Assembly: GCA_963205025.1 (NCBI GenBank) | Contig: CAUJHO010000001.1 | Span: forward strand, 1 to 64,000 | Length of the DNA: 64,000 nucleotides | Source: Pseudomonadota bacterium | GTDB taxonomy: Bacteria; Pseudomonadota; Alphaproteobacteria; Caulobacterales; Caulobacteraceae | Direction: 5' to 3' | Part shown: positions 1-9,083 of the stretch, in pieces | Layout: every line of letters begins with the position of its first letter | How positions within the stretch are numbered: the stretch's first letter is position 1 | Translations under genes and position numbers: made by a program | The notes under the pieces: model-generated | What the model was told of the DNA's origin: nothing | The model's input: the letters and a program-made list of their open reading frames with translations, nothing else | Database searches by the model: none

Positions 1-467
1 CGAGCATCGAAGCGACGGGCGCGGCCCGGCGGGGTGATGGCACGCGCCACATAGGTCAGGGCCGACAGGTCCGGCAGGGCCCCGGCGGCCCGATATTCGC
101 GCCAGCCGCCGGCGACCGAGGCGGGCGGGGCCTTGCGGCCAACAATCAGGCCGGTTTCCTCAAAGGTTTCGCGGATGGCAGCGAGCGCCAGCGCCCGCGC
201 CCGCTGCGGCGGACAGCCCTGGGCCAGGCGGGCCGCGGTCCTGGCGTCGAAATCGCCGGTCGAGGCCGCGCGGAAGTCGCCCCGCTCAATGCGCCCGCCG
301 GGAAAGACCCATTTGGCGGCCATGAAAACATGGCCCTGGGCACGCCTGCCCATCAGCACCTTGCCGTCGCGCACGACGATCAGGGTTGCGGCGTCTTTGG
401 GGCGAAGGCGCACGCCGGTGACGGGGGCGTCCGCCAGATCCTGGCGGGGATCGAAGGGGGTGGTCAT
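1..467 (-). CDS. NUDIX hydrolase, 3' end outside window
   Basis: The frame starts with ATG at 467 and runs off the left edge; about 155 residues are visible. A NUDIX-like box can be read: GGRIERGDF, then after an insertion of about 25 residues RETFEETGL, matching the REUXEEXGU half. The insertion between the glycine part and the REUXEE part is seen in some NUDT-like families. It probably hydrolyses a nucleoside-diphosphate-linked compound; the substrate cannot be told. It lies downstream of rnr on the same strand, but repeat and terminator-like sequence separates them, so a shared transcript is uncertain. Confidence 0.85.
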   Translation of the reverse strand, partial: MTTPFDPRQDLADAPVTGVRLRPKDAATLIVVRDGKVLMGRRAQGHVFMAAKWVFPGGRIERGDFRAASTGDFDARTAARLAQGCPPQRARALALAAIRETFEETGLIVGRKAPPASVAGGWREYRAAGALPDLSALTYVARAITPPGRARRFDA

Positions 468-475
468 CAGAAACG

Positions 476-494
476 CCTCTCCCTGAGGGAGAGG
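476..494. repeat. Short palindrome, REP-like
   Basis: Two perfect 9-base arms, CCTCTCCCT and AGGGAGAGG, surround a single G. It lies just upstream of the NUDIX start in the gap after rnr. Palindromes of this type recur in alphaproteobacterial intergenic DNA; it could also act as a transcript-end or processing signal. Confidence 0.6.
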
Positions 495-595
495 GAGGGG
501 CCCGACCGCGAAGCGGTTGGGAGGGTGAGGGGGTAGGGCGTGAGCCGGAGAGGGCGTAACCCCTCAACCTCCCGTGCCTGACGGCGCGGGCCCCT

Positions 596-616
596 CCTTC
601 TCCCCAAAGGAGAAGG
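596..616 (-). terminator. Hairpin at the end of rnr
   Basis: An 8-bp perfect stem (CCTTCTCC with GGAGAAGG) with a 5-nt loop directly follows the rnr stop codon in the direction of transcription. There is no clear U-tract, so it may be an RNA 3'-end stabiliser rather than a simple intrinsic terminator. Confidence 0.5.
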
Positions 617-618
617 GG

Positions 619-2922
619 TCATTTGCGCTTGCCCTTCTTCGTGCCCGACTTACCCGGCTTCGGACCGCCAGGGCGACCCTTTCCGCGCGGCTTGCCGGAG
701 GGCGGCCCGCCGCGATCACGCACACCCAGTCGCGGGCGCGGGGCATTGGGGTCGGCCGCGGCGGGTTCGGACAGCATTTCGAAGATCAGGCCGCCGGTGA
801 TCGGTGTGGCTTCCAACAGGCGAACATCGACCGTCCGACCGAGGGTCCAGCGCTTGCCGGTGCGCTGACCAACCAGGGCATGGGCGCGGTCGTCGTGAAT
901 GAAATATTCGTCGCCGAGATCACGAACCGGAACGAGGCCGTCGGCTCCGGTCTCTTCCAGCCGCACGAACAGGCCGAATTTGGTCACCCCGGTAATGCGA
1001 CCGGAGAAGATCGCGCCGGTGCGATCCTGCAGGAAGGCGGCGACATAGCGGTCGTTGGCGTCGCGCTCGGCGGCCATGGCCCGGCGCTCGGTCATCACGA
1101 TGTGGTCGGCAATGGCTTCGAGCTGGCTGATTTCCTTGTCGGTCAGGCCGTCCGAGCCCAGGCCCAGCGCCCGGATCAGTCCGCGATGGACGATCAGGTC
1201 GGCATAGCGGCGGATCGGCGAGGTGAAGTGGGCATAGCGATCCAGATGCAGTCCGAAGTGGCCCACGTTCTCAGGCGAATAGACCGCCTGCATCTGGGTG
1301 CGCAGGACGACCTCATTGACGATCTCGCCATGGGGGCCGTCGCGGGTCTCATTCAGCAGGTCGTTGAAGCGCCGGGTGCTGGGCGGCTCGCCCTTGTTCC
1401 AGCGCAGACCCAGGGTGCCCAGGAAGTCCGCCAGGTTGAAGATCTTCTCCTGGCTGGGGGCATCATGGACCCGATAGATCAGGGGCGTCTTCTTCTGTTC
1501 CAGGGTCTCGGCGGCGGCGACATTGGCCTGGATCATCATCTCTTCGATCAGGCGATGGGCCTCCAGCGAGCGGCGCGGCTCGATGGAGACGACCTCGCCG
1601 GCCTCGTTGAGTTTGATCTTGCGCTCGAGCGTCTCGATCGCGAGGGGCGAGCGGCGCTCACGGCCGATCAGCATCGTCCGGTAGGCGGCCCACAGGGGTT
1701 TCAGGATCGGGTCGAGGATAGGGCCGGTAACGTCATCGGGCTGGCCGTCGATGGCGGCTTGCGCCTGTTCATAGGAGACCTTGGCCGCCGACCGCATGAG
1801 GCCGCGCATGAACTGATGGCTGATTTTTTTTCCGGTCTTGTCGAAGACCATCCGCACAGCCAGGCAGGCGCGGTCCTCGCCCTCGCGCAGGGAACACAGG
1901 TTCGACGACAGGGCGTGGGGCAGCATCGGCTCGACCCGGTCGGGGAAGTAGGTGGAGTTGCCCTTGTCGCGAGCCTCCCGGTCCAGGGCCGAGCCGAGGC
2001 CGACATAGGCCGCGACATCGGCGATGGCGACCCAGACGATCCAGCCGCCCTTGTTCTTCGGGTCCTGATCCGGCTCGGCAAAGACGGCGTCGTCGTGGTC
2101 GCGCGCATCTGCCGGGTCGATGGTGATCAGCGGAATCTTCCTGAGGTCCTCGCGGCCCTTCAGGGTCGGGGCCTGGGCCGCAGCGGCCGCAGCCTCGGCG
2201 GCCTCGGAAAAGCCGGTCGGCAGGCCGTGAGAATGCACCGCGATCAGCGAGGCGGCGCGCGGCTGGTCCTCTCGGCCCACGACCTCCAGCACCCGGCCGG
2301 GCTTGGGCCCATAGCGGCTTGGCCGGCCGGAAAGTTCGGCCAAAACCAGGTCACCGTCCTTGAGATCGCGTTCGCGCGCCTCGTGTTCGGAGATGGTCAG
2401 GACGTCCTTGGCCTTGCGGTCCACCGGCTCGACGCGGATTTCGCGGCGGGACTTGCGGATGACGCCGAGAATGCGGTGGGCGCTCTGTCCCAGTTTCTTG
2501 ATCAGTCGAGCCTCGGTCTGGTCGCCGACGCGCTCGAAGCGGACCAGCAGGCGATCACCGAGGCCGGGCGCGCCGGCGGCTTTTTCGTTGCGGTCCGGGG
2601 CCAGGCGCGCCAGCGGCGCATCGGTTCCGGCCTTGACCAGGCGGACATAGAGGTCGCCGTCGGCATCACGCTCGACGACATCGGCGACACCGGTGGGAGG
2701 CAGGGAGCCGGCCTCGGCGAAGCCCTTGCGGCCCCGCTTGCCGATGCGGCCCTCACCCTCGAGGTCGCGAATCATGTCGCGCAGCGCCCTGCGTTCGGCC
2801 CCTTTCAGGCCAAAGGCGTGGGCAATGTCGGATTTCTCAGTCTCTCCGGCATCGCGGAGGAAGCGGACGAGTTCGTCTCGTGTCGGCAGGCCCTGTGGCC
2901 TGCGGTCTCTGTTTTTTGTCAT
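619..2922 (-). CDS. rnr: Ribonuclease R
   Basis: A 3'-5' processive exoribonuclease of the RNB family that degrades structured RNA in the cytoplasm. The protein has 767 residues, normal for RNase R. Visible parts are an N-terminal winged-helix/cold-shock region, the RNB catalytic signature DPADARDHDDAV with its metal-binding aspartates, the late RNB motif HFTSPIRRYADLIVH, and a C-terminal S1-like domain (ITGVTKFGLFVRL) with a very basic Gly/Lys/Arg-rich tail. I chose ATG 2922 (MTKNRDRRPQG). The frame is open for 34 more codons upstream, but that stretch is Pro/Arg-rich and would overlap the preceding gene. It lies 46 bp after an exported-protein gene on the same strand and may share its transcript. 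Confidence 0.95.
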   Translation of the reverse strand: MTKNRDRRPQGLPTRDELVRFLRDAGETEKSDIAHAFGLKGAERRALRDMIRDLEGEGRIGKRGRKGFAEAGSLPPTGVADVVERDADGDLYVRLVKAGTDAPLARLAPDRNEKAAGAPGLGDRLLVRFERVGDQTEARLIKKLGQSAHRILGVIRKSRREIRVEPVDRKAKDVLTISEHEARERDLKDGDLVLAELSGRPSRYGPKPGRVLEVVGREDQPRAASLIAVHSHGLPTGFSEAAEAAAAAAQAPTLKGREDLRKIPLITIDPADARDHDDAVFAEPDQDPKNKGGWIVWVAIADVAAYVGLGSALDREARDKGNSTYFPDRVEPMLPHALSSNLCSLREGEDRACLAVRMVFDKTGKKISHQFMRGLMRSAAKVSYEQAQAAIDGQPDDVTGPILDPILKPLWAAYRTMLIGRERRSPLAIETLERKIKLNEAGEVVSIEPRRSLEAHRLIEEMMIQANVAAAETLEQKKTPLIYRVHDAPSQEKIFNLADFLGTLGLRWNKGEPPSTRRFNDLLNETRDGPHGEIVNEVVLRTQMQAVYSPENVGHFGLHLDRYAHFTSPIRRYADLIVHRGLIRALGLGSDGLTDKEISQLEAIADHIVMTERRAMAAERDANDRYVAAFLQDRTGAIFSGRITGVTKFGLFVRLEETGADGLVPVRDLGDEYFIHDDRAHALVGQRTGKRWTLGRTVDVRLLEATPITGGLIFEMLSEPAAADPNAPRPRLGVRDRGGPPSGKPRGKGRPGGPKPGKSGTKKGKRK

Positions 2923-2968
2923 TGGCCCTGAATGTAGGGGCCAAGGCGGCGGATTGCGAGGGCAGAGA

Positions 2969-3604
2969 TCAGTCGCCCGTCGGTGGGGCGGCCGGTGTGT
3001 CGTCGCCGGCGGCCTCGGCCGCAACGACCGCGGCCTCTTCGGCCTCGGCTTCCAGCAGGCTGGGCGGCAGCACCTCTTCGCGCGTCAGTCCGACCTCTTC
3101 CAGGGTGGCCGGCGGCGTCGTGATATTGGCGCGGATGCGCCGGGCGGCGTGTTCGCAACGTCCCGGCAGGCCGAAGAACAGGTCAAACGCCGTCTGGCGT
3201 TCATCAAGGTTGGTGTTGCTCAGATAGGGCTGCCAGCGCGTCATTGCCCGGTCATAGGCACCTTGGGCGACCGCCGCCTGGGCCGGGGTGGCGCGCGACG
3301 CCCCGACCGCACGGGCCCCCTGGAAGTCCTGGCGCTCCAGTCGGCCCAGCCGCATCAGTTCGGCATCGGCACCGTCGCCGAGGGTTTCACCCAGCTGGAC
3401 ATGGCCCGAAATCAGTCCGTCGCAATAGCCCAGGAAGCCGAAGTCGTCGGCGGGTACACCGGCCGGAATTGGATAGGCATAGGCCATGGCCTCACGCTGA
3501 CGCACCGAGTCGGCGGATTCGGTCGGGGCCGCCCGCGCGGTAATCATCGGGCCGTCCTGAACGGCGAGCGCAAGGACGGTAGCAAGGGCGAGGGAGAGCG
3601 ACAT
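2969..3604 (-). CDS. Exported protein of unknown function
   Basis: The product has 211 residues. It begins with a short hydrophobic stretch (MSLSLALATVLALAVQ) that looks like a signal peptide, followed by a region with conserved-looking Cys and aromatic residues (GFLGYCDGLI, FFGLPGRCEHAARRI) and an acidic Ala/Glu-rich tail. I do not recognise a domain. It is directly upstream of rnr on the same strand. The start ATG at 3604 faces the divergent gene at 3796, so 3605-3795 should hold both promoters; I saw no clear motif there. Confidence 0.75.
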   Translation of the reverse strand: MSLSLALATVLALAVQDGPMITARAAPTESADSVRQREAMAYAYPIPAGVPADDFGFLGYCDGLISGHVQLGETLGDGADAELMRLGRLERQDFQGARAVGASRATPAQAAVAQGAYDRAMTRWQPYLSNTNLDERQTAFDLFFGLPGRCEHAARRIRANITTPPATLEEVGLTREEVLPPSLLEAEAEEAAVVAAEAAGDDTPAAPPTGD

Positions 3605-3795
3605 GGGGCGCGTCTTTCTTCGATACAGGATCGACCCATCCTGGGCCGGTGTTGTGGCGTTTTCTAGTCGCGCAGCAAGGCCTGCGCCACCTCACCACAC
3701 CTGACGATGGGGGCAGGTGCATTGACGTCGGAGGCCGCCGGACCGACATTAGGCAACCGGTCGGCGTTCAGGACGTTACCGGTTTGAGGATTCTG

Positions 3796-4119
3796 ATGAA
3801 CCGCATTCACACTTTCCGACTGGGACCGCCGCCCGCCGATCAGGGGCTCGGGGCCATGCTCGGCTGGCTGATGGCCGTGGTCGTGGGCGGTTTCGCCGTG
3901 CTGATCGGGGCGCTGTTTGCCCTGTTCGCAGGCCTCGCCGTGGCGATTGTCGCAGCCTTTGCCTGGGTCGCGGTCAAGTTGGCGCGTCTGACCGGTGGGC
4001 GGCCCCGTCGTCCGCAGCCGACCGCCAGTCCGGTCGGGGCCGGAGACGGCGATCTGATCGACGCCCGCAAGGTCGGCGATCAGTGGGTGGCCTACGGCTA
4101 CGACCAGCCGTCGCGCTGA
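3796..4119 (+). CDS. Small membrane protein of unknown function
   Basis: The product has 107 residues. ATG 3796 (MNRIHTFRLGPPPADQG) is preferred over a longer frame whose first 49 codons lie in the intergenic region. One long hydrophobic stretch (about residues 18-62, possibly two helices forming a hairpin) is followed by a basic segment and a soluble tail ending DQWVAYGYDQPSR. No known family is recognised. It is 7 bp upstream of the amidase gene, so the two are probably cotranscribed and may share a cell-envelope role. Confidence 0.7.
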   Translation: MNRIHTFRLGPPPADQGLGAMLGWLMAVVVGGFAVLIGALFALFAGLAVAIVAAFAWVAVKLARLTGGRPRRPQPTASPVGAGDGDLIDARKVGDQWVAYGYDQPSR

Positions 4120-4126
4120 GCGCGAC

Positions 4127-4891
4127 ATGGCCCTGACCTTCATCGACCGGCCTACGCCCAACGTCGATGCCCGGCGCACCGTGCCGGACATGATCATCCT
4201 GCATTACACCGGCATGAAGAGCGGCGAGGCCGCCATCGAGCGCCTGTGCGATCCGGCCTCCAGGGTCTCGGCCCATTATGTGGTCGAGGAAGACGGTCGG
4301 ATCTTCCGTCTGGCCCCAGAAGAGCGCCGCTGCTGGCACGCTGGCATTTCGCACTGGCGCGGCGAGGATCAGCTGAACCACGCTTCCATCGGCATCGAGA
4401 TCGTCAATCCGGGTCATGAGTGGGGCTATCGCGCCTTTCCGGACGCCCAGGTTGCGGCTGTGGTCGCGCTGGTGGCCGATATTCGCACGCGCTGGACCAT
4501 CCCGAACGACCGCATCATTGGCCACTCCGATGTGGCCCCCGATCGCAAGGAAGACCCCGGCGAGCTGTTTCCCTGGAAGCGCCTGGCCGAGGCCGGCCAC
4601 GGCCTGTGGTTCGAACCGGCCATCGAGCGGATCGCCGCGCTCGGCCCGCCCATCGGCCCGGACGAAGAAGGGCTGGGCGTCGTCGTGATCCAGGCCGGGC
4701 TGAAGCGGCTGGGCTATGGGCTGGAACAGACGGGCGTTTACGACGAGGCCACCCGGCTGACCGTCACCGCCTTCCAGCGCCACTGGCGACAGGACAATAT
4801 CGACGGCGTCGCCGACGGTGAGACACGGGCGCGGCTGGTGGGGCTGTTGCAACTGGCCAGCGCCGAGAGCGTGACCGGGGTGCTGGACTAG
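4127..4891 (+). CDS. N-acetylmuramoyl-L-alanine amidase, AmpD/AmiD type
   Basis: A 254-residue zinc amidase that cleaves the bond between muramic acid and the L-Ala of the stem peptide. The Amidase_2 domain covers about residues 5-150. The likely zinc ligands are H26 (ILHYTG), H133 (GHSDVAPDRK) and D143; E91 (IEIVN) and K141 fit the catalytic glutamate and lysine of the family. A C-terminal peptidoglycan-binding (PG_binding_1) domain lies at about 165-245. No signal peptide is seen, which favours cytoplasmic muropeptide recycling (AmpD/AmiD-like), though the PG-binding domain would also suit a periplasmic enzyme. A gene for wall recycling fits its position next to the dcw cluster. Confidence 0.9.
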   Translation: MALTFIDRPTPNVDARRTVPDMIILHYTGMKSGEAAIERLCDPASRVSAHYVVEEDGRIFRLAPEERRCWHAGISHWRGEDQLNHASIGIEIVNPGHEWGYRAFPDAQVAAVVALVADIRTRWTIPNDRIIGHSDVAPDRKEDPGELFPWKRLAEAGHGLWFEPAIERIAALGPPIGPDEEGLGVVVIQAGLKRLGYGLEQTGVYDEATRLTVTAFQRHWRQDNIDGVADGETRARLVGLLQLASAESVTGVLD

Positions 4892-4920
4892 GCGTAGGTC
4901 GTCAGGCAATTGACGTCCTG

Positions 4921-5288
4921 TCAGACGGTCGGGCGGTCGCGGCGTTTCGGCGTCGAGGAAAGTCCGGGCTCCACGGAAACAAGGCGGCGGGTAACGCCCG
5001 CCGGGAGCGATCCCAGGGATAGCGCCACAGAAAGCAAACCGCCTCCGCTTCGGCAGAGGTAAGGGTGAAAGGGTGGGGTAAGGGCCCACCGCGGACCTGG
5101 CGACAGGGACGGCATGGCAAGCCCCGCCTGGAGCAAGACCGAATAGGGACGTCGCGCGCCTTCGGGTGCAGGGCTCGCCGGCCCGAGGCGTCCGGGTAGG
5201 TCGCGAGAACCGTTCAGCAATGAGCGGTCCAGAGGAATGACCGTCGCCGCCTTCGGGCGGGACAGAACCCGGCTTACAGGCCGTCTGA
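4921..5288 (+). ncRNA. rnpB: RNase P RNA
   Basis: The catalytic RNA of ribonuclease P, which matures the 5' ends of tRNAs. Its ends pair (TCAGACGG at the 5' end with CCGTCTGA at the 3' end, helix P1). The conserved core is present: GAGGAAAGTCCGGGCTC near the 5' end, AGGGTGAAA, and ACAGAACCCGGCTTA near the 3' end. The length of about 368 nt fits a bacterial A-type RNA. The ends are set from the P1 pairing and could be off by a few bases. It is followed by about 265 bp of non-coding DNA before mraZ. Confidence 0.95.
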
Positions 5289-5478
5289 CATTTTCTCCCA
5301 CTTCCCACCACGCCTCTCCCGCCGAGAGAAGGATGGTGGTGCTCGATTATTGAATATTGGGTTCTATTTTTGTTCTCATTGCGGAGCACGATTGTACGTA
5401 TACTTGAAGCTGATCTTTTGGAGGCAATCAGTGTCATTGCATCCCAGATTGGAACATGGTAACCCAGATATTAAGAAG
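5289..5478 (+). promoter_or_regulatory. AT-rich promoter region between rnpB and mraZ
   Basis: This stretch is visibly AT-richer than the coding DNA around it, especially 5345-5475 (for example CGATTATTGAATATTGGG and ATATTAAG). It contains no convincing gene. As the first DNA upstream of an uninterrupted ten-gene run it is the natural place for the main dcw promoter, but I cannot assign -35 and -10 boxes with certainty. A short inverted repeat in the first 50 bases could end the rnpB transcript. Confidence 0.5.
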
Positions 5479-5540
5479 CGGGAGGGGCCACCGGGTTGTC
5501 TGGTGGGGCCGGTTTCGGGGATCAGAGGCGGGCCAAGGGG
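5479..5540 (+). promoter_or_regulatory. Periodic GGG motifs, possible MraZ operator
   Basis: YGGGN pentamers begin at 5479, 5492, 5504, 5516 and 5529, a spacing of 12-13 nt, just upstream of the mraZ start. MraZ in E. coli autoregulates by binding TGGGN direct repeats at a 10-nt period. The similarity is suggestive, but the spacing differs and the DNA is G-rich in any case. Confidence 0.35.
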
Positions 5541-5555
5541 TCCGGGCGCGCGCGG

Positions 5556-6023
5556 GTGTTTCTCTCAACCTTCGAGAAGCCGCTGGATTCCAAGAGGCGC
5601 TTTGTCGTCCCTGCCGACTACCGAAATGTTGAGGACGGCTCCCAGGACGAACTTTTCGTCTTCCCGTGTCTGTCCGAGCCCTGCCTTGAGGCCGGCGGCG
5701 TCGCCCTCAAGAAGGAATATGAGGCCATGGTGGCGAAGCTGCCGTTCGGCCATGACTCCCGCAAATCCCTGACCCTGAAGGTCTTCGCCCAGTCCAGGAC
5801 TCTGGCCTATGACACCGCGGGCCGCATCACCCTGCCCGATGCCATGTGCGCGCGCTTTGGGCTGAGGAATGAGGTGATCCTGGTCGGGATGATGGACCGG
5901 TTCCTGATCTGGGAGCCCGAGGCCTATCAGCCCTGGGCCGAGAAGATGGAGCGGCTGGCCGATGAGAGCATCGCGGCCCTGGCCAATGTCGAATATGCCC
6001 GCCTAACCGGAGGCGAGTCATGA
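5556..6023 (+). CDS. mraZ: Transcriptional regulator MraZ
   Basis: A 155-residue protein with two SpoVT/AbrB-like DNA-binding halves, one near the N-terminus ([23 protein letters not shown]) and one around residues 85-130 ([13 protein letters not shown]). MraZ forms a ring-shaped oligomer and represses its own operon. I chose GTG 5556 because family members start with MF.S.FE; a TTG start at 5496 would add 20 residues not seen in the family. The stop overlaps the rsmH start (ATGA). First gene of the dcw operon. Confidence 0.9.
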   Translation: MFLSTFEKPLDSKRRFVVPADYRNVEDGSQDELFVFPCLSEPCLEAGGVALKKEYEAMVAKLPFGHDSRKSLTLKVFAQSRTLAYDTAGRITLPDAMCARFGLRNEVILVGMMDRFLIWEPEAYQPWAEKMERLADESIAALANVEYARLTGGES

Positions 6024-6970
6024 GCCGCCCGCACCTGTCGGTCCTGCTGGAGGAGGTGCTGGCCGCGGCAGCCCCGCAGGCGGGCGACCTGGTCATCGAC
6101 GGAACCTTTGGGGCGGGCGGCTATTCGCGGGCCTTTCTTCAGCGCGGATGTGAAGTGATCGGCCTGGATCGCGATCCGTCCGTCCAGATCCATGCCGACC
6201 GGCTGACGACCGAGTTCCCGGGGGCCTTCCGATTGGTCCGGTGCCGGTTCTCGGAGATGGCCGACGCCCTGGCCGAGGTCGGATCGGGCTCCTGCGATAT
6301 TGTCGTGCTGGATATCGGCGTCTCGTCGATGCAGCTGGATCAGGCCGAGCGCGGCTTCTCGTTCCAGAAGGACGGGCCGCTGGATATGCGTATGTCCGAT
6401 GAGGGGCCGACGGCGGCGGACCTGGTCAATACACTCGACCACGGACCGCTGGCTCACCTGATCAAGGAATATGGCGAGGAGCGTGAGTCCGGTCGCATCG
6501 CCTCGGCCATCCTGCGCCGTCGCGTCGAACAGCCCTTCAGCCGCACCCTGGACCTGGCCGAGGTTGTCGAAAAGGCGGTCGGGGGTCGGCGCGGGGCCCC
6601 GATCCATCCGGCGACCCGGACCTTCCAGGCCCTGCGGATCGCCGTCAACGATGAACTGGGCGAGCTTGCCGCCGGCCTGGAGGCCGCCGAACAGGTGCTC
6701 AAGCCCGGTGGGCGGCTGGTGGTGGTCACCTTCCATTCGCTGGAAGACCGCATGGTCAAGCGTTTCCTCAACACCCGTGCCGGCAAGGGCGGGGGCGGCT
6801 CGCGGCACCTGCCGCCCCAGGCCGTTGTGGCGCGCCCCAGCTTCGAACTGGTCGGCAAGGGACTGGTTGAGGCCGGTGCCGCCGAGGCCCAGGCCAATCC
6901 CCGCGCCCGTTCGGCCAAGCTTCGGGCAGCAATCCGTACCGAGGCCCCGATCTGGAGGGCGGCAGCATGA
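6020..6970 (+). CDS. rsmH: 16S rRNA m4C1402 methyltransferase
   Basis: RsmH (MraW) uses S-adenosylmethionine to methylate N4 of C1402 in 16S rRNA. The 316-residue length is typical. The N-terminal [10 protein letters not shown] and the SAM-binding [14 protein letters not shown] are clear, followed by [24 protein letters not shown] and DMRM, and the late [14 protein letters not shown] and RSAKLRAA motifs. It starts within the mraZ stop and its own stop overlaps ftsL by 4 nt, so translation is probably coupled on both sides. Confidence 0.97.
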   Translation: MSRPHLSVLLEEVLAAAAPQAGDLVIDGTFGAGGYSRAFLQRGCEVIGLDRDPSVQIHADRLTTEFPGAFRLVRCRFSEMADALAEVGSGSCDIVVLDIGVSSMQLDQAERGFSFQKDGPLDMRMSDEGPTAADLVNTLDHGPLAHLIKEYGEERESGRIASAILRRRVEQPFSRTLDLAEVVEKAVGGRRGAPIHPATRTFQALRIAVNDELGELAAGLEAAEQVLKPGGRLVVVTFHSLEDRMVKRFLNTRAGKGGGGSRHLPPQAVVARPSFELVGKGLVEAGAAEAQANPRARSAKLRAAIRTEAPIWRAAA

Positions 6971-7311
6971 CCGAGTCCCACATGCGTGCCCGCCGCAGCC
7001 GGCTTCGGATGCTCGAACTGTCGGCCTTTCTCTGTCTCGTGGCGCTGGTGGCCTGGGTCTATGTCGCCAAGGCGACCGGGGCCGATGAACGCGCCACGAT
7101 CCGCAGCATCGAATCCGACATCCGCACTGAACAGCGCGATATTCGCCGGCTGCGCGCCGAAGCCGCCACCCTGGAGCAGCCGGTGCGGCTGGAGGCCCTG
7201 GTTCGCGAACATACGGACCTGGCGCCGGTCGAGCCGATCAACGAGACCCGTCCTGAAAATCTTGACGCCCTGGTCGGCGAGGTCGAACCCCAGCCGGAGG
7301 CCCCTGAATGA
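6967..7311 (+). CDS. ftsL: Cell division protein FtsL
   Basis: A 114-residue bitopic membrane protein: a basic cytoplasmic N-terminus, one transmembrane helix (about 17-37, [16 protein letters not shown]), then a periplasmic coiled coil rich in Arg/Glu ([27 protein letters not shown]). FtsL forms a complex with FtsB and FtsQ in the divisome and activates FtsWI. The sequence is poorly conserved, so the call rests on topology, size and position between rsmH and ftsI. It overlaps both neighbours by 4 nt. Confidence 0.85.
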   Translation: MTESHMRARRSRLRMLELSAFLCLVALVAWVYVAKATGADERATIRSIESDIRTEQRDIRRLRAEAATLEQPVRLEALVREHTDLAPVEPINETRPENLDALVGEVEPQPEAPE

Positions 7312-9083
7312 GCCTGATCGATCTGGGTCGCCGCGTCCTGCCGCGCGCCAATGCCCGCTGGCTGGCAGACTGGTGGCAGGGACTGGAACATGCCTTTGAA
7401 AAGGCCGGGGCCGATGAGCGGGTCGAGAACGACACCCGCTTCCGCATGACCATCGTGGCCGGGGCCTTCACGCTTCTGTTCGCGATCTTGATGATCGGAG
7501 CCGGCAAGGCGGCGCTCTTCTCGGGCCAGGTTCACGAGCGTTCCGGCCCGGCGGTCCTGACGCTCCAGCGCGGGGACTTGACCGACCGCAACGGCCTGCT
7601 GCTGGCGACCAATCTGCCGCACTATCGGCTGGTGATCGCGCCGAATGAGACGGTGGATCGTCAGTTCGTGCATCAGGCGGTTCTCTCGGCCCTGCCGGAG
7701 CTGTCGCGCGCCGGTCGTCGCCGTCTGGATCTGGTGCTGACCGGTGAGGAGCGGGGTTTCATCGTCGGCGGCCTGACCGACGAACAGCGCCGGCGGGTCC
7801 ACGACCTGGCGCTGGGCGGCCTGTATTTCGAGGAGGAGGATGCTCGGCAGTATCCCCTTGAGGACCTCGGGGTCCATGTCATCGGCTTCGCCGATCAGGA
7901 CGGGCAGGGGATCACCGGCGTCGAGGCTGCGTTCAACGACGAGATCCGCCAGGCCGGCCGTCGCGGCCAGGATGTGCCGCTGTCCATTGACCTGCGGGTG
8001 CAGGGGGCTCTGGAGAGCGAACTGGAGGCCGTCGCCGCCGATCAACAGGTGATTGGTGCGGTCGGGCTGGTGACGAACATCCGCACCGGCGAGGTCCTGG
8101 CCATGGCGTCCTACCCGGACTTCGACCCGAACCAGCGGGCCGGCACCCCCCAGACCAACTTCATCAACCGCGCCGCCGGATCGGTCTGGGAGATGGGATC
8201 GACCTTCAAGATCTTCTCGATCGCCGCAGGTCTGGATTCCGGGGCCGTGCGGCCCGACACGGTGGTCGATGCCGCCGGCGGCCTGAGGCTCGGCTCGCGG
8301 GTCATCAACGACTTCCACGCCGCCAACCGGGCCATGACGGTCGAAGAGGTCTTCACCCATTCGTCCAACATCGGCACCAGCCGGATCGCCGCCATGATGG
8401 GCGGGGATGCCTTGCGGTCCTACTACAACGAGCTCGGCCTGCTTGATCGGCTCCAGATCGGCCTGGCGGAATCCACGGCTCCTCTGGTGCCGTCCCGATG
8501 GGACGCCAATACCATCGCCTCGGCCTCGTTCGGTCACGCCATCGGCGTCACGCCGCTGCAGATGGCGGCCGGCGTCGGAGCCATCATGAATGGTGGCGTC
8601 TATGTGCCGCTGACGCTGCGCCCGGTCAGCGACCGCAGCCGCATCCAGGGCCGCCGCGTGGTGTCGGCCCGAACCTCGCAGGAAATGCTGCGGCTGATGC
8701 GCCTGAACGTGACCGCCGGCTCCGGTCGTCGCGCCGACGTCGACGGCTTCTCGGTGGGCGGGAAGACGGGTACCGCCGAGAAGTACGCCAACGGCCGCCC
8801 TGACCGGACCCGCGTGGTCTCTTCGTTCGTCTCGGTCTTTCCGACCGAAGGCCCGGCCGACCAGGATCGGTACCTCGTCTTCATCCTGCTCGACGAGCCG
8901 CGCGGTTCGGCCCAGTCCGGTGGAGGGCGTACCGCCGGACTGACCGCCGCCCCGGCCGTGGGCCGGGTTATCCGACGCATCGGCCCCTTCCTGGGGGTGC
9001 GCCGGCAGCGTACCGGTGAGCCGACCGCCGAACATCTGCAGCCCCTGTCCGAGGTCGAAGGTATGACGGAGGCCACGCGATGA
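7308..9083 (+). CDS. ftsI: Septal peptidoglycan transpeptidase (PBP3)
   Basis: A monofunctional class B penicillin-binding protein that crosslinks septal peptidoglycan with FtsW. It has 591 residues with one N-terminal membrane anchor (about 48-68), a non-catalytic pedestal domain, and a transpeptidase domain with all three active-site motifs: S298-T-F-K301, S353-S-N355 and K487-T-G489. No TRG/odd insertions stand out. The start ATG overlaps ftsL and the stop overlaps murE by 4 nt each. Confidence 0.97.
   Translation: MSLIDLGRRVLPRANARWLADWWQGLEHAFEKAGADERVENDTRFRMTIVAGAFTLLFAILMIGAGKAALFSGQVHERSGPAVLTLQRGDLTDRNGLLLATNLPHYRLVIAPNETVDRQFVHQAVLSALPELSRAGRRRLDLVLTGEERGFIVGGLTDEQRRRVHDLALGGLYFEEEDARQYPLEDLGVHVIGFADQDGQGITGVEAAFNDEIRQAGRRGQDVPLSIDLRVQGALESELEAVAADQQVIGAVGLVTNIRTGEVLAMASYPDFDPNQRAGTPQTNFINRAAGSVWEMGSTFKIFSIAAGLDSGAVRPDTVVDAAGGLRLGSRVINDFHAANRAMTVEEVFTHSSNIGTSRIAAMMGGDALRSYYNELGLLDRLQIGLAESTAPLVPSRWDANTIASASFGHAIGVTPLQMAAGVGAIMNGGVYVPLTLRPVSDRSRIQGRRVVSARTSQEMLRLMRLNVTAGSGRRADVDGFSVGGKTGTAEKYANGRPDRTRVVSSFVSVFPTEGPADQDRYLVFILLDEPRGSAQSGGGRTAGLTAAPAVGRVIRRIGPFLGVRRQRTGEPTAEHLQPLSEVEGMTEATR

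Noticed and set aside
574..2931. 785-codon open frame antisense to rnr
   Set aside because: It lies entirely opposite a clear RNase R and has no recognisable motifs; GC-rich DNA often leaves the opposite strand open.
7059..9035. 658-codon minus-strand frame over ftsL-ftsI
   Set aside because: FtsI motifs are unmistakable on the plus strand; the minus frame is a codon-bias shadow.
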